Source: Chitinispirillaceae bacterium
GTDB taxonomy: Bacteria; Fibrobacterota; Chitinivibrionia; Chitinivibrionales; Chitinispirillaceae
DNA length: 63,190 bases
Assembly: GCA_016929595.1 (NCBI GenBank)
Contig: JAFGIN010000128.1
Location: 1-63,190, forward strand
Direction of reading: 5' to 3'
This document shows, in pieces, positions 43,449-53,300 of the stretch. Within the stretch, counting starts at the first letter, position 1, and every line of letters begins with the position of its first letter. The position numbers and the translations under genes are program-made. The notes below the pieces were generated by a model. The model saw only the letters and a list, made by a program, of their open reading frames with translations. It was not told the DNA's origin and searched no databases.

Positions 43449-44504
43449 ATGGGACGGTATGATTACGATGGTTATGGGGGGTATCCGCCATACGTTTCAA
43501 AAGCGGAAAAAATTGCACTTGCAGAAAAAACTCGTGCCAAAATGGAAAAAAAAGGGGTACACCTTGAACCAGTTATTGTCGAAGGACGTACCATAACGAA
43601 AACATGGTGGGGGAAAGGATGGGTCCAGAACCTGGAACGATATGCTGATTACAGTAATCGTCTTCCTCGCGGACGGAGCTATTTGCGAAATGGTTCCATT
43701 CTTGACCTCAAAATTGAAAAGAACAAGGTAAGTGCACTTGTCAGCGGAAGCAGATCGACGCCCTATAAAATTGACATAACAATAGCATCCCTGAACCGAT
43801 CACTGGAAAGTGAACTTATGAAAGAGAGCCGCAATTCTCTGGATTCCATGCAGTCGTTACTTTCCGGTGAGTTTCCGGAGGAGCTCAAAGAGGATTTTTT
43901 TAAAAAAGACAGTGGTCTTTTCCCCTCACCAAAAGAGATAAAGCTTGATTGTTCCTGTCCTGACTGGGCATCAATGTGTAAACATGTTGCGGCAGCTCTT
44001 TATGGAGTTGCGGTGCGGCTGGATGAAAAGCCTGAACTGTTTTTTATTCTCAGGGGTATTGATATTAATTCGTTTGTTGCTGAAGTAGCTAAAGAAGAAA
44101 CTGAAAAACTTCTTAAAAAAGCGGATGCTGAGAGTAATCGTGTTCTGGGAGACGTGGACTCTGATGATGAGATGGGGGCGCTCTTCGGGATAGCATTTGA
44201 ATCGGCTGACTCAGATTCCGATAGTACAGATGTAGTCGTCGGTAAAAAGGTACACAAAGAAAATCATAATAAAGGTAAAATGGCAGCTACAATGGTTGTT
44301 AAAAAAGCCGCTAAAAAAGCTGTCAAAAAAGCTGTCAAAAAAGTCACAAGTAAACGTTCTGTAAAAAAGGTTGCTGGTGAGAAGGCTGGCTCAACAATTG
44401 ATAAAGTTAAAAAAAATGCAAAGAAGATTGATAAAACTGCAGATACGGTGGCATCCCGAAAAAAATCTGTACCAGCGAAAAAGGTTAAAAAAAAGAAAAC
44501 GTGA
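43449..44504 (+). CDS. SWIM zinc-finger protein with histone H1-like tail
   Basis: 351 residues with a GCAGGAG site. Aromatic/Gly-rich N-terminus with TWWGKGWVQNLERYADYSNRLPRGRSYLRNG, a conserved block of SNF2-linked SWIM proteins. The SWIM motif CSCPDWASMCKH (CxCxnCxH) is near residues 168-179. From residue ~275 the protein turns into Lys/Ala/Val repeats (KKAAKKAVKKAVKK), very like eukaryotic H1 tails and bacterial Hc1-like proteins, and probably binds DNA non-specifically. Second gene of the SNF2 pair. Confidence 0.88.
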   Translation: MGRYDYDGYGGYPPYVSKAEKIALAEKTRAKMEKKGVHLEPVIVEGRTITKTWWGKGWVQNLERYADYSNRLPRGRSYLRNGSILDLKIEKNKVSALVSGSRSTPYKIDITIASLNRSLESELMKESRNSLDSMQSLLSGEFPEELKEDFFKKDSGLFPSPKEIKLDCSCPDWASMCKHVAAALYGVAVRLDEKPELFFILRGIDINSFVAEVAKEETEKLLKKADAESNRVLGDVDSDDEMGALFGIAFESADSDSDSTDVVVGKKVHKENHNKGKMAATMVVKKAAKKAVKKAVKKVTSKRSVKKVAGEKAGSTIDKVKKNAKKIDKTADTVASRKKSVPAKKVKKKKT

Positions 44505-44754
44505 GCCTGGACGATTGTGTATTAAATGTATATAAGAAGATTTCCTGCGGATTACAGAAGGACCATCTGAATAAGTTGTTTTTTTTGGCTCTTCTCAGAA
44601 ATTTGGGGGTAGTTAAATGGCTACTCTCTGATTGCCTTACGTAAATCTGCTGAGTTTTTTCCTGATCCTGTAGGGATCAAATATTTATAGAAATAGTAAT
44701 AATAGAGACGAAATTGTTATTGTATACCTAAGGTAATTGCATGTGTCAAACTCG

Positions 44755-44828
44755 CCCCCTAAATCGCCCGCAGGGGGATTTTAATAAAATCAAGGCTTAA
44801 AAAGTCCCCCTGCGGGGGATTTAGGGGG
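44755..44828. repeat. 24-bp-arm inverted repeat (CCCCCTAAAT...ATTTAGGGGG)
   Basis: Arms 44755-44778 and 44805-44828 are complementary at 23 of 24 positions around a 26-base AT-rich loop. Each arm carries a nested CCCGCAGGGGG-type sequence. It sits between the convergent SWIM and response-regulator genes, where it could end transcription from both sides. The CCCCCTAAATC(G/C)CCC motif is of a type widely dispersed in bacterial genomes. The remaining ~400-base gap shows no gene. Confidence 0.85.
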
Positions 44829-44910
44829 TGTGAGAATCTTCCTTTACCGGAATCTACCCACAAATTCTTCTGACGAGGCTTTTTTGTGGGATATTCCCGA
44901 AAAGATGTAC

Positions 44911-45279
44911 TCATTCTTTCACGTTTTTCATGCAGGCCAGAAGTTCCTGTAAATCAAAAGGCTTTACAAGGTATGCTAACGGGTGCAGTTCCAGAGCCAT
45001 TTTTTTAATTTTTTCATCGCTGTAGCCGGTCATGAAAATGGTTCTGGTATTGATATGAGCAGCTATTTCCCGGGCTGCTGCAATACCGCTGTTATCTCCT
45101 GCCAATCGAATATCCATCAGGACGAAATCGGGTGGATCTTTAAATGCCAGGCTCACAGACTCTTCCATTGTGGCAGCGATTCCGGTGACATCATAACCTC
45201 TTGATTTCAACTTTCTCCTGTAAAGCATTGCCAATATTGCCTCATCCTCTACAATCAACACTTTTGGAGGATTGTTCAT
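44911..45279 (-). CDS. Stand-alone CheY-like response regulator
   Basis: 122 residues, a single receiver domain. Acidic pair in VLIVEDEAIL, phospho-acceptor Asp in FVLMDIRLAG (about residue 56), Thr in IFMTGYS and Lys in YLVKPFD. No output domain. It begins 3 bases after the kinase gene stop, so it is the likely direct partner of that kinase. Confidence 0.93.
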   Translation of the reverse strand: MNNPPKVLIVEDEAILAMLYRRKLKSRGYDVTGIAATMEESVSLAFKDPPDFVLMDIRLAGDNSGIAAAREIAAHINTRTIFMTGYSDEKIKKMALELHPLAYLVKPFDLQELLACMKNVKE

Positions 45280-45282
45280 CTG

Positions 45283-48200
45283 TCATACCCTTTCTGCATA
45301 AAGGTCTTCGCTAAATGATATATACCAGCTCAATCCATCTTCAGACAACACGTTTATAGTTGCGTGAAGTTGATGATGAGCGATTTGTGTTACGAGCTGG
45401 ACGCCGAGTGTTTCTGTCTGCATGATATCAAAGCCCTCCGGCAATCCAACACCGTTATCCTTTATGCTCAATTCCAGCTGCTTTTCTCCTGATCTTTTAA
45501 GTCCTATTGTAACAATTCCCTTTCTCTGATCCGGAAATGCGTATTTAAAACAATTTGACAGCAGCTCATTAATAATCAAACCACAGGGAATAGCGATATC
45601 GATCAGAATTTCTATTTTTTCTATGTCAAAATGCAGGCTCACCTGTTCAGGAGAAATGCTGCTTCCTGTTGCGAGAATCTGAGTAAGATCTTTGATGTAT
45701 TCCTGCATATTAATACGCGAAAGACTCCTCCCTTTGTAGAGCATCTCATGGGCTAACGACATAGTGCGGATTCGGGTTACACTGTCATGGATGATACGAT
45801 CAACCTCTTTATTTTCCATTGATGCAGCCTGAAGTTCCAGAAATGCTGAAATCACCATCATGTTGTTTTTGGTGCGATGAAAGATCTCCTGAAGCAATAT
45901 CTCTTTCTCATTTAGTGAAGCCTTCAGACTCTTCAGAGCTCTTTTTCGATCCGTAACATCTATGACTGTTGCAGTGATCTGAGGTTCACCTTTGAGATAG
46001 ACCCGGGTAAGTGCGATCTCGACATCAAACTGTGTACCGTCCCTGCGCTGATGAACCCATTCGAAGTACTGTGGATGCCCTGCAAGGGCTTCTTTCATAT
46101 AAAAAATTGCTTTATCACGCGATAGAGAACCATCAGGCTGTTGCTCAGGAGAAAGCTCCCAGGGATGGGTATTTGTCAGCTCTTCCGCTGAAATGCCATA
46201 CAGTTTTATCGCACTTTGGTTTGGGTGGCACATTTTGAAAGATTTTACGTGCACTATAGCAAATGGAGAGGTCTCATAAAACAGCCGATACTGTTTCTCG
46301 CTTTCCTGCAACGCTTCACGAATAGTATACTCTTCAGTAACATCACGAAATACCAGGACTACACCGGTGATCTCCCCCCGCATGCCACAAATCGGAGCAA
46401 CAGAATCTGCAATCTGGAACTCGCGATCTTCCCTGGAAATCAGTCTGGTATTAGCTGGCAGACTGGAGATGGTGCCGGTGTGAAGAACCCTGAAAATATG
46501 ATCTGAAACTGTTTTACCGGAATAAGAATTGACAATAAGAAATACTTCTGTCAGCGGCTTTCCTATTGCCTGTCCGTTTCGCCATCCGGTGAGCCGCTCT
46601 GCTGCAGGGTTTATTCGTGTTATCATCCCTGCTGTATCAGTAGCGATTACCGCGTCAGCAATAGAATTGAGTGTGGTACGCAGGTTTTCTTCGCTATCAA
46701 GCAAAGTTAGTTCAGCTTTTTTACGCTCAGTTGTATCAGTACTGACACCATAGGCAGTCATTGGATGGCCGGCCTCATCATATAAAGCTGCACCTTTAGA
46801 GCTGACCCACCGGACTTCGCCCGAGGGTGTAATTATCCGGAAATCCAGTTCAAATGTCCGATGGTCCCTGATTGCCTCATTCTGCGTGCGTTCCAATTTT
46901 TCCAGATCATCGGGGTGAACACGCTCTCTGAAAGCCGAATATGAATCCAGAAAAGTGTTTTCCGTAATGCCATGGATCAGCTCTAGTTCTTTTGTCCAGT
47001 TCGCCTTTCCGCTACGCAAGTCATATTCCCACATACCGATATGTGCACTTTCCTGTGCCAGTCTGAGGCGTTCTTCACTCTTTTTAAGCGCTTCCTCGGC
47101 AAGTTTTCGTTCGGTTATGTCGAAAATTGAACCTTGTATAATGGGCTTTCCATCAATGCCATTTACATTTCGGGCGAAATCGTGCACCCATCGTACGCTG
47201 TTATTGCGGGTAACAATGCGGTATTCATTATCAGCAAAGTGCTCCTGAGTATCATGTAAGCGTTTCTCTTCCTCATACACGATCTTCTGGTCTTCAGGGT
47301 GGATAAGATCATTCCATGCCATGCGGCCCTGGGTGAAAACATCACTGGTGTACCCGGTTATTTTCTCGACAGCTCCATAGAAAAGAGTAGGCTGGAACGT
47401 AGAGAGTGGAGCCTGATAAGCAATTCCTGAGAAATTGTCAAGAAACAGTCGTAATTTTTCTTCACTGGTTTTTACTCTCTGTTCTGCGTTTCTGCGTTCG
47501 GTCATATCGGTAAGCAGCGTTATCATGTGCCTGGGAATTCCAGTTTCATCAGTCAAAATTGATTTGTACTCATGGACCAAGATTGTATGACCATCTTTAT
47601 TGATATATCTGTTTTCAATTTCAAACGATGACATTTCTCCGGCCAATAAACGACGATCCATTATCAGATTTGCATCCCGATCATCAGGATGAATTAAAGA
47701 GGAAATGGTCATTTCACGAAGTTCTTCTTCAGTATAACCAAGTAGTTTATAATACGCAGGGTTACAATGCTCTATGTGTCCCTCGAGATCTGTTATCGAT
47801 ATTCCCAGTGCTGCATTAATAAACGTTTTTCTGAACCGTTCTTCACTTTCCCGCAGATTTTCTCTCATTTTCCGCTGTTCAGTGACATCCCAGAAAATTC
47901 CAAGAATACCGATAACCTTTCCAGTCTCATCAAGAGCGGGAGTTTTTATAGTGTGTATCCATCTTGTATGGCCGTTTTGAAGAGATTTCTCATCGGTTTC
48001 CTCTGTTTTTGCACTTGTCATTATGCGATGGTCGTCCTTTCGGTATTTTTCAGCCATTTCTGCAGGATATAAATCGAAATCTGTTTTTCCTGTGATCTCT
48101 TCCGGGATCCTGTTGAAATCAGATGCGAAATGTCCATTACAAGTGACATATTCAGAGCGTCTGTTTTTAAGCGATATCTTCTGTGGAAGGTTCTGCAGAA

Positions 48201-48522
48201 GAATCATGATGTTTTGTTCAGAAATCATTAGCTTGTTGTGTGCTTTTTCCAGTTCAATCAACTGGATCTTTTTGAGCATGGCAAAAAACCAGAAGAGCCA
48301 TATAAACGGTAAAAGAAAGTTTTCGTACGGATCTAATGCTACACTTATCGCAGACGATTCGAGCTGATTACTTATAAAAAAAAAGGCCAGGGACAGCAAA
48401 AGCAGTAGAAAACAGCTGTCCAGCCATAAAATCGATTTCCTTCTGAAGATCAAAATTGATATGCTGAATAAAATGCTTATGCAGGCCAGCGTGTCAAGCA
48501 ATACTATTACAGATATTTTCAT
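45283..48522 (-). CDS. Multi-PAS sensor histidine kinase (HisKA_2 type)
   Basis: 1079 residues. Two or three N-terminal spans (residues 1-85), then six PAS/PAC units starting near residues 100, 228, 352, 480, 607 and 737, several followed by PAC-type DITERK or DVTDRK ends. The dimerisation domain is HisKA_2: LLQEIFHRTKNNMMVISAFLELQA with the phospho-acceptor His. The ATPase domain has IINELLSNCFKYAFPD as N box and IKDNGVGLPEG. The N-terminal PAS series suggests redox, gas or ligand sensing. Its ATG overlaps the stop of the small membrane protein upstream. Confidence 0.93.
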   Translation of the reverse strand: MKISVIVLLDTLACISILFSISILIFRRKSILWLDSCFLLLLLSLAFFFISNQLESSAISVALDPYENFLLPFIWLFWFFAMLKKIQLIELEKAHNKLMISEQNIMILLQNLPQKISLKNRRSEYVTCNGHFASDFNRIPEEITGKTDFDLYPAEMAEKYRKDDHRIMTSAKTEETDEKSLQNGHTRWIHTIKTPALDETGKVIGILGIFWDVTEQRKMRENLRESEERFRKTFINAALGISITDLEGHIEHCNPAYYKLLGYTEEELREMTISSLIHPDDRDANLIMDRRLLAGEMSSFEIENRYINKDGHTILVHEYKSILTDETGIPRHMITLLTDMTERRNAEQRVKTSEEKLRLFLDNFSGIAYQAPLSTFQPTLFYGAVEKITGYTSDVFTQGRMAWNDLIHPEDQKIVYEEEKRLHDTQEHFADNEYRIVTRNNSVRWVHDFARNVNGIDGKPIIQGSIFDITERKLAEEALKKSEERLRLAQESAHIGMWEYDLRSGKANWTKELELIHGITENTFLDSYSAFRERVHPDDLEKLERTQNEAIRDHRTFELDFRIITPSGEVRWVSSKGAALYDEAGHPMTAYGVSTDTTERKKAELTLLDSEENLRTTLNSIADAVIATDTAGMITRINPAAERLTGWRNGQAIGKPLTEVFLIVNSYSGKTVSDHIFRVLHTGTISSLPANTRLISREDREFQIADSVAPICGMRGEITGVVLVFRDVTEEYTIREALQESEKQYRLFYETSPFAIVHVKSFKMCHPNQSAIKLYGISAEELTNTHPWELSPEQQPDGSLSRDKAIFYMKEALAGHPQYFEWVHQRRDGTQFDVEIALTRVYLKGEPQITATVIDVTDRKRALKSLKASLNEKEILLQEIFHRTKNNMMVISAFLELQAASMENKEVDRIIHDSVTRIRTMSLAHEMLYKGRSLSRINMQEYIKDLTQILATGSSISPEQVSLHFDIEKIEILIDIAIPCGLIINELLSNCFKYAFPDQRKGIVTIGLKRSGEKQLELSIKDNGVGLPEGFDIMQTETLGVQLVTQIAHHQLHATINVLSEDGLSWYISFSEDLYAERV

Positions 48523-48830
48523 TTTTTAATCTGCTCCGTACTCTTAAATGCCGTCTTGTAGCACCAGAGGGCCAAAAGAGAGGAGCTGATCAGATATCCC
48601 GTATGTTCAAGCAGATTGAGAGCATCACTCCAGATAAATTCCTCAAGAACTGTCAACCACCAGCTTACGACAAGGGTTAAATACGAATAGAATATCAGTT
48701 CAAAAAAGGGTAATTTTCTTAACTGTTGCATGTTAGCACAAAGAAAAAAAAGGGTTGCAGTGCCCAGCACCAGAGTAATAATCTCGGAGGTCTCCACCAT
48801 TCGCGATAATAAAAGCAAAAAACGCGCCAA
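48519..48830 (-). CDS. Small membrane protein upstream of the kinase
   Basis: Up to 103 residues, with three hydrophobic segments (IITLVLGTATLFFLCAN, LIFYSYLTLVVSWWLTVL and TGYLISSSLLALWCY). A start at the inner Met (MVETSEI, residue 11) is also possible. Its stop overlaps the kinase start, and together the spans may form one sensory input module with the kinase's own N-terminal spans. No family recognised. Confidence 0.7.
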   Translation of the reverse strand: MARFLLLLSRMVETSEIITLVLGTATLFFLCANMQQLRKLPFFELIFYSYLTLVVSWWLTVLEEFIWSDALNLLEHTGYLISSSLLALWCYKTAFKSTEQIKK

Positions 48831-48907
48831 TATCAGTCAGTTTAGCAGTAAAGTAACCTGGATTGAAAAATGTGCTTGTGGTACAAACTTAATTTTAATT
48901 AAACCAT

Positions 48908-48936
48908 TTGACATTGCCTTATGATTGTACTATAAT
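48908..48936 (+). promoter_or_regulatory. Consensus sigma70 promoter
   Basis: TTGACA (48908-48913) and TATAAT (48931-48936) with a 17-base spacer: a perfect match to consensus. It lies about 50 bases ahead of the GntR gene start. The following ATTGTATTGTAATAGTTATC and the TTGTA/TACAA words around it look like a repressor-binding region for the regulator itself. An exact-consensus promoter usually implies tight repression. Confidence 0.85.
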
Positions 48937-48984
48937 TGTATTGTAATAGTTATCTATGACAATACTACAATAGGAGCGACAAAT

Positions 48985-49389
48985 TTGGCATTTACCTTTT
49001 CTCTAAGTAACTCCAGCGGTGTCCCCTATTACCGCCAGATAGTTAACCAGGTCATTTTTGGTGTTGCTAATGGAATGCTCAAACCCGGGGAACGTCTGCC
49101 TACCGTACGGCAGCTGGCGGTAGATCTGCAGGTTAATCTCAACACTATTGCAAAAGCCTATAGCGAACTTGAAATCCGGGGAGTGGTCAACACTCAGCAG
49201 GGAACTGGTACATTTGTCTCTGAACGAAATCCCGAGTTACATCCCGAGGAAAAGCAGAAAGAGATTGAAAGGCTTTGCGGCAGATTCCTGGATGAAATAG
49301 CGGCTATGGGGCTGCATTCAAGAGAGGTTATTTCCACCTTAACTACTATTATTCAAGAGCGAACAAAGAAAGATACTGAAGGGAGATAG
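48985..49389 (+). CDS. GntR-family (YtrA-type) regulator
   Basis: 134 residues from TTG48985, chosen for its AGGAG site at 48972-48976; the open frame runs back to 48925, into the promoter. Winged helix PYYRQIVNQVIFGVANGMLKPGERLPTVRQLAVDLQVNLNTIAKAYSELEIRGVVNTQQGTGTFV is the GntR DNA-binding domain. The short C-terminus without a ligand domain marks the YtrA subfamily, which controls transporter operons. Likely autorepressor of the operon through 55361. Confidence 0.88.
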   Translation: MAFTFSLSNSSGVPYYRQIVNQVIFGVANGMLKPGERLPTVRQLAVDLQVNLNTIAKAYSELEIRGVVNTQQGTGTFVSERNPELHPEEKQKEIERLCGRFLDEIAAMGLHSREVISTLTTIIQERTKKDTEGR

Positions 49390-49394
49390 AATGT

Positions 49395-50348
49395 ATGGCA
49401 GCAAAAAGTAAAGAATACCAGGAATCAACAGAATTCAATCCTGTAATCAGGGCTATAAATAAATATCTTTTTGGTCTTACCAGATATAAAATCAATATAT
49501 TGTTATTGGTCGTTGCAACCGGTTTCGTTTTTTTATCTGTCGGATCAGATTCAACAAAATCGATCCTGTTTATAGGTGCGGCCGTTCTCCTGGGATTGAC
49601 TGCGCTTTCATTGCGTATTGCGCTGGAGTGGGAGCGGGTACCGATTCTACGCCTGGGCCGATATAAAAAAACCAGAGGACCAGGCCTTTTTTTCATTATA
49701 CCATTTGTCGATACCCCCTGCGGTTACATTGACTGCAGAGTAACTGTTACTGATTTCTCTGTCGAAAAAGTGCTTACAAAAGATGCTGTACCCATCTTTA
49801 TCGATGCAATAATGTTCTGGATGATCTGGGATGCAGCGAAAGCTTCTCTTGAGGTGGAAAACTACAAAGCTGCGGTTCCCCTCAGTGCAAAAACAGCTCT
49901 CAGAGATATTATTGGGAAAACAACTCTTGCAAGCCTTCTGACCGACCGGAATGAAATTGGTCAGGAACTTCAGAACATTCTGGATGCAAAAACCAACCCC
50001 TGGGGAATCACTTCTCTTTCTGTCGAGATAAAAGCGATAGTCGTCCCAGGTGAACTTGAGGATGCTATAAGCAGGGAAGCACAAGCTGAGAGAGAAAAGA
50101 ATGCCCGGGTCATTCTGGGCTCAGCGGAGATCGAGCTTGCTGAAAAATACTCCGAGGCTTCACAAAAGTATAAAGGAAACAATGAAGCGCTTACTCTGCG
50201 GTCACTCAACCTGTTACTTGATGCAGTAAAGAGCAAGGGGTCGGTAATTCTTGTTCCATCGGAAGTTCCTCACCTGATGAACAAAGCACTGGCTGCTGCA
50301 TTACCCAAAAAGGATACATTCGCAGAGAATATTGAAGAAGATATTTAA
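49395..50348 (+). CDS. SPFH/band-7 (stomatin/slipin-like) protein
   Basis: 317 residues. Two N-terminal spans (residues ~30-68) form a hairpin, then a band-7 domain with VPILRLGRYKKTRGPGLFFIIPFVDTPCGYIDCRV and the usual TKDAVPIFIDAIMFWMI. A helical region rich in Ala, Glu and Lys (SREAQAEREKNARVILGSAEIE) follows. Slipins scaffold membrane microdomains. It starts 5 bases after the GntR gene and 4 bases before the exporter gene, so it probably organises the exporter in the membrane. Confidence 0.9.
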   Translation: MAAKSKEYQESTEFNPVIRAINKYLFGLTRYKINILLLVVATGFVFLSVGSDSTKSILFIGAAVLLGLTALSLRIALEWERVPILRLGRYKKTRGPGLFFIIPFVDTPCGYIDCRVTVTDFSVEKVLTKDAVPIFIDAIMFWMIWDAAKASLEVENYKAAVPLSAKTALRDIIGKTTLASLLTDRNEIGQELQNILDAKTNPWGITSLSVEIKAIVVPGELEDAISREAQAEREKNARVILGSAEIELAEKYSEASQKYKGNNEALTLRSLNLLLDAVKSKGSVILVPSEVPHLMNKALAAALPKKDTFAENIEEDI

Positions 50349-50351
50349 GAA

Positions 50352-53300
50352 TTGCTGTTTCTCTGGAAGCAAGGAGCGGTTTTTATGAAATCAAGAGAGA
50401 AGTTTTTGGATGTGCTGTCGGGTGTTGTTGTCAATCACCCGGGAAAGATTCTGACAGGTTGTGCAATCCTGACGGTAGTCATGCTTGCGGCAACCAGCAG
50501 GCTGAGTATGAAAACCCAGTTTGCTGAAATGATGCCCAGGGATATTCCTCAGGTAAACGAGTATCTTGAAATCATTGAGGACTATTCTTCTGATGCTACA
50601 GTAATGATTACTATTGAGAACACCGGTAAAGATACTAAACTTATGCAGAAAGCTGCAGACGATCTTGCATCACGCCTGCAAAAAATATACAGGTTGAAAC
50701 CAGCTGATAACGCCAGGCTGAGCCTGAAGCACAAAATTGCACTCTTGAAAGGAAAACATCCGGATGGTATCAGCTATGATACTCTGAATCTGGTTAAGCG
50801 TGTTGATTATAAACTGGACAATGAATTCCTGTCTGAACATGGATTGATTATCCAGAAGCCCAAAGATCTGGATAATACGATTTCAATGTTCAGTTCCCTT
50901 TTATTACCAGATCTTATCGGGAACATAAATAATAATTTCGAAAAAGAATTTATTGAAGATGCCGACAATCTGACCACTCTTGACGGTGAGGCACAGGCAG
51001 TACAGGGGCTTGAGGGAATACGCAGATTACTGCAGAGTCTGGAACTCTATATAGACAAAGGTGACTCAGGTGCTGCGGTCGGGGCTGTTACCGATTTCAT
51101 TGCAGGTCCTCAGTATTATTTCTCTTCAGATAACACTGTGTTATTAATGATGCTGCAGCCTTCTGTCAGTTACAATGAATTCGAAGACTTAATGTATCTG
51201 GGATACCGCATCGATGACTCGCTCAATGTGGTAAGCAAACATTATCCGGATTGTAATTTCAGCCGCACTGGTCTGATGATGATGCAGATTGACGAAAACA
51301 ACGTTCTCGCCAGAGATTTCAGTTGGCCCAGTGTTATTGCGCTTGGTGTAATTCTGATACTTCTTATCGGGTCGTTCAGGGAATGGAAATCTCCGTTTTT
51401 CTCCGTAATCACCCTGGTCGTTGGAATAATCTGGACTGCAGGAATTCTGGCACTACTGTTCCGTTATCTCAATATGATGTCTGCGGGTTTCGGCATAGTG
51501 CTTATCGGACTGGGTATCGATTTTGGAATCCATTTTATCTCGGGTTTTCGCAATGGAAGGGATATGGGTAAATCTGTAAAAGATTCGATAATTTATATGT
51601 ATAAACGTGTCGGAGCTGGAGTGATCACCGGAGCATTGACTACTGCTATTGTGTTTTTATCTCTTCCTCTTACCGGATTCGGGGCGTATTCTCAGATGGG
51701 AATCGCCATGGGACTGGGAATTATCATAACCCTGATAACTCAAATGATAATGCTGCCAGCAATGATTGTATGGGATAATAAAGGCTACTCTATAGTTGAA
51801 AATTTCCTTATTAAATGCCAAATGGGGTTTATCGTTTCCACCTGGAAGCTATTGACAAAGCCGCTTGGAGCATTTTTCAGACATCCAATCTTCTCTATAC
51901 TGCACCGTCCATTCCAGTTTGGTTTTCTTGCAACATCGGGCAGATTTCTTGGGAAAGTACCAGTAGCAATCTCAGTGCTACTGGTAGCAACAGTACTGGT
52001 TATTCTCTCGTTTCGGGGTGCCAGGGAAATGAAATGGGAATACGATCTGATGGAGTTGCAGCCCAAAGGAACACGCAGTCAGATCACGCAGAAAACCATA
52101 CTTGATAAATTCGAACTATCTCCTGATTTTGCGCTGGTAAAAGCGCGTAGTCTGGATGAATGTCGTAAATTGACAGAAAAGTTAAAGAAAACAGGCAATC
52201 GTACCGGCCTTATAGGTTCTGTCGATGCTATCACCGAATTTCTTCCCGATGAATCAGTTCAGAGAAGCAATGTGGCTGCCATAGGAGCATTCAGAGAAAG
52301 AATTATCAATAAATCCCCGACAGTATCGCTTATTGCGGCTGATGTGCAGAAACTTAACCGGGAACTTGTTCGTCTGCATCAGAATATTGTTGAAATCGGC
52401 GAAATGTCCGTTATGTCTAAAGGAGAAAATAACAAAATCATTCGAAAATGCGACCAGATTGCCGGCAGAGATGATAATGATTCCTATATTCTGTCAATTG
52501 CCGGAAGACTCGATTCCGCAACAGTTAATCTTTCACGGTTAAATGACTACCAGAAAATTGCAGATGGTGTTCTTAAAACCAGGCTCATCAGTATGACAGG
52601 TACTGATCTGGTTACATTTGACAACCTTCCTGACGACATAAAAAAACGTTATGTCAATCAGCGAAACGGTGATCTGTTGATCAATGTATTCCCTAAAGGA
52701 TATATCTGGAATGAGAAAAGTCTAAAAAACTTCAATGAACAGACAATGAAAGTAAGCGAACGTATTACCGGAATGCCGGTAATTACACAATTACTCATGA
52801 AACTAATGGCCGAGAAGGGACGTGATGCAACCCTCATGGGTGCAATCGCCATTTTGTTGTTTCTTCTGATTGATTTCAGATCTTTCAAATATACCCTCCT
52901 TTCTGCAATACCACTTGCGATGGGAACAATCTGGATGCTGGGCCTGATGGCTGCATCGGGAATGAAACTCAGCATGATGAATTTCATGGCATTGCCATTA
53001 ATAATAGGAATCGGTATCGATGATGGAGTACACATATTACATCGGTACAGAATCGAAGGCAAGGGTTCCATTCCAGTTGTGATGAAATTTACGGGTCGTG
53101 CAATATTGCTCACTTCGCTTACCACAATGATAGGATTTGGTTCGATGGCTCTTGGTAACCATACAGGAATGGCGATGTTCGGAATGACACTTTTCTACGG
53201 GGTTGGAGCCTGTTTTATAAGCAGCGCATATGTTCTGCCGGCTATCATTACGTTATGGGAAAAATTCTTCAATAAAAAAAACGCCAAAGGTAATAATAAT

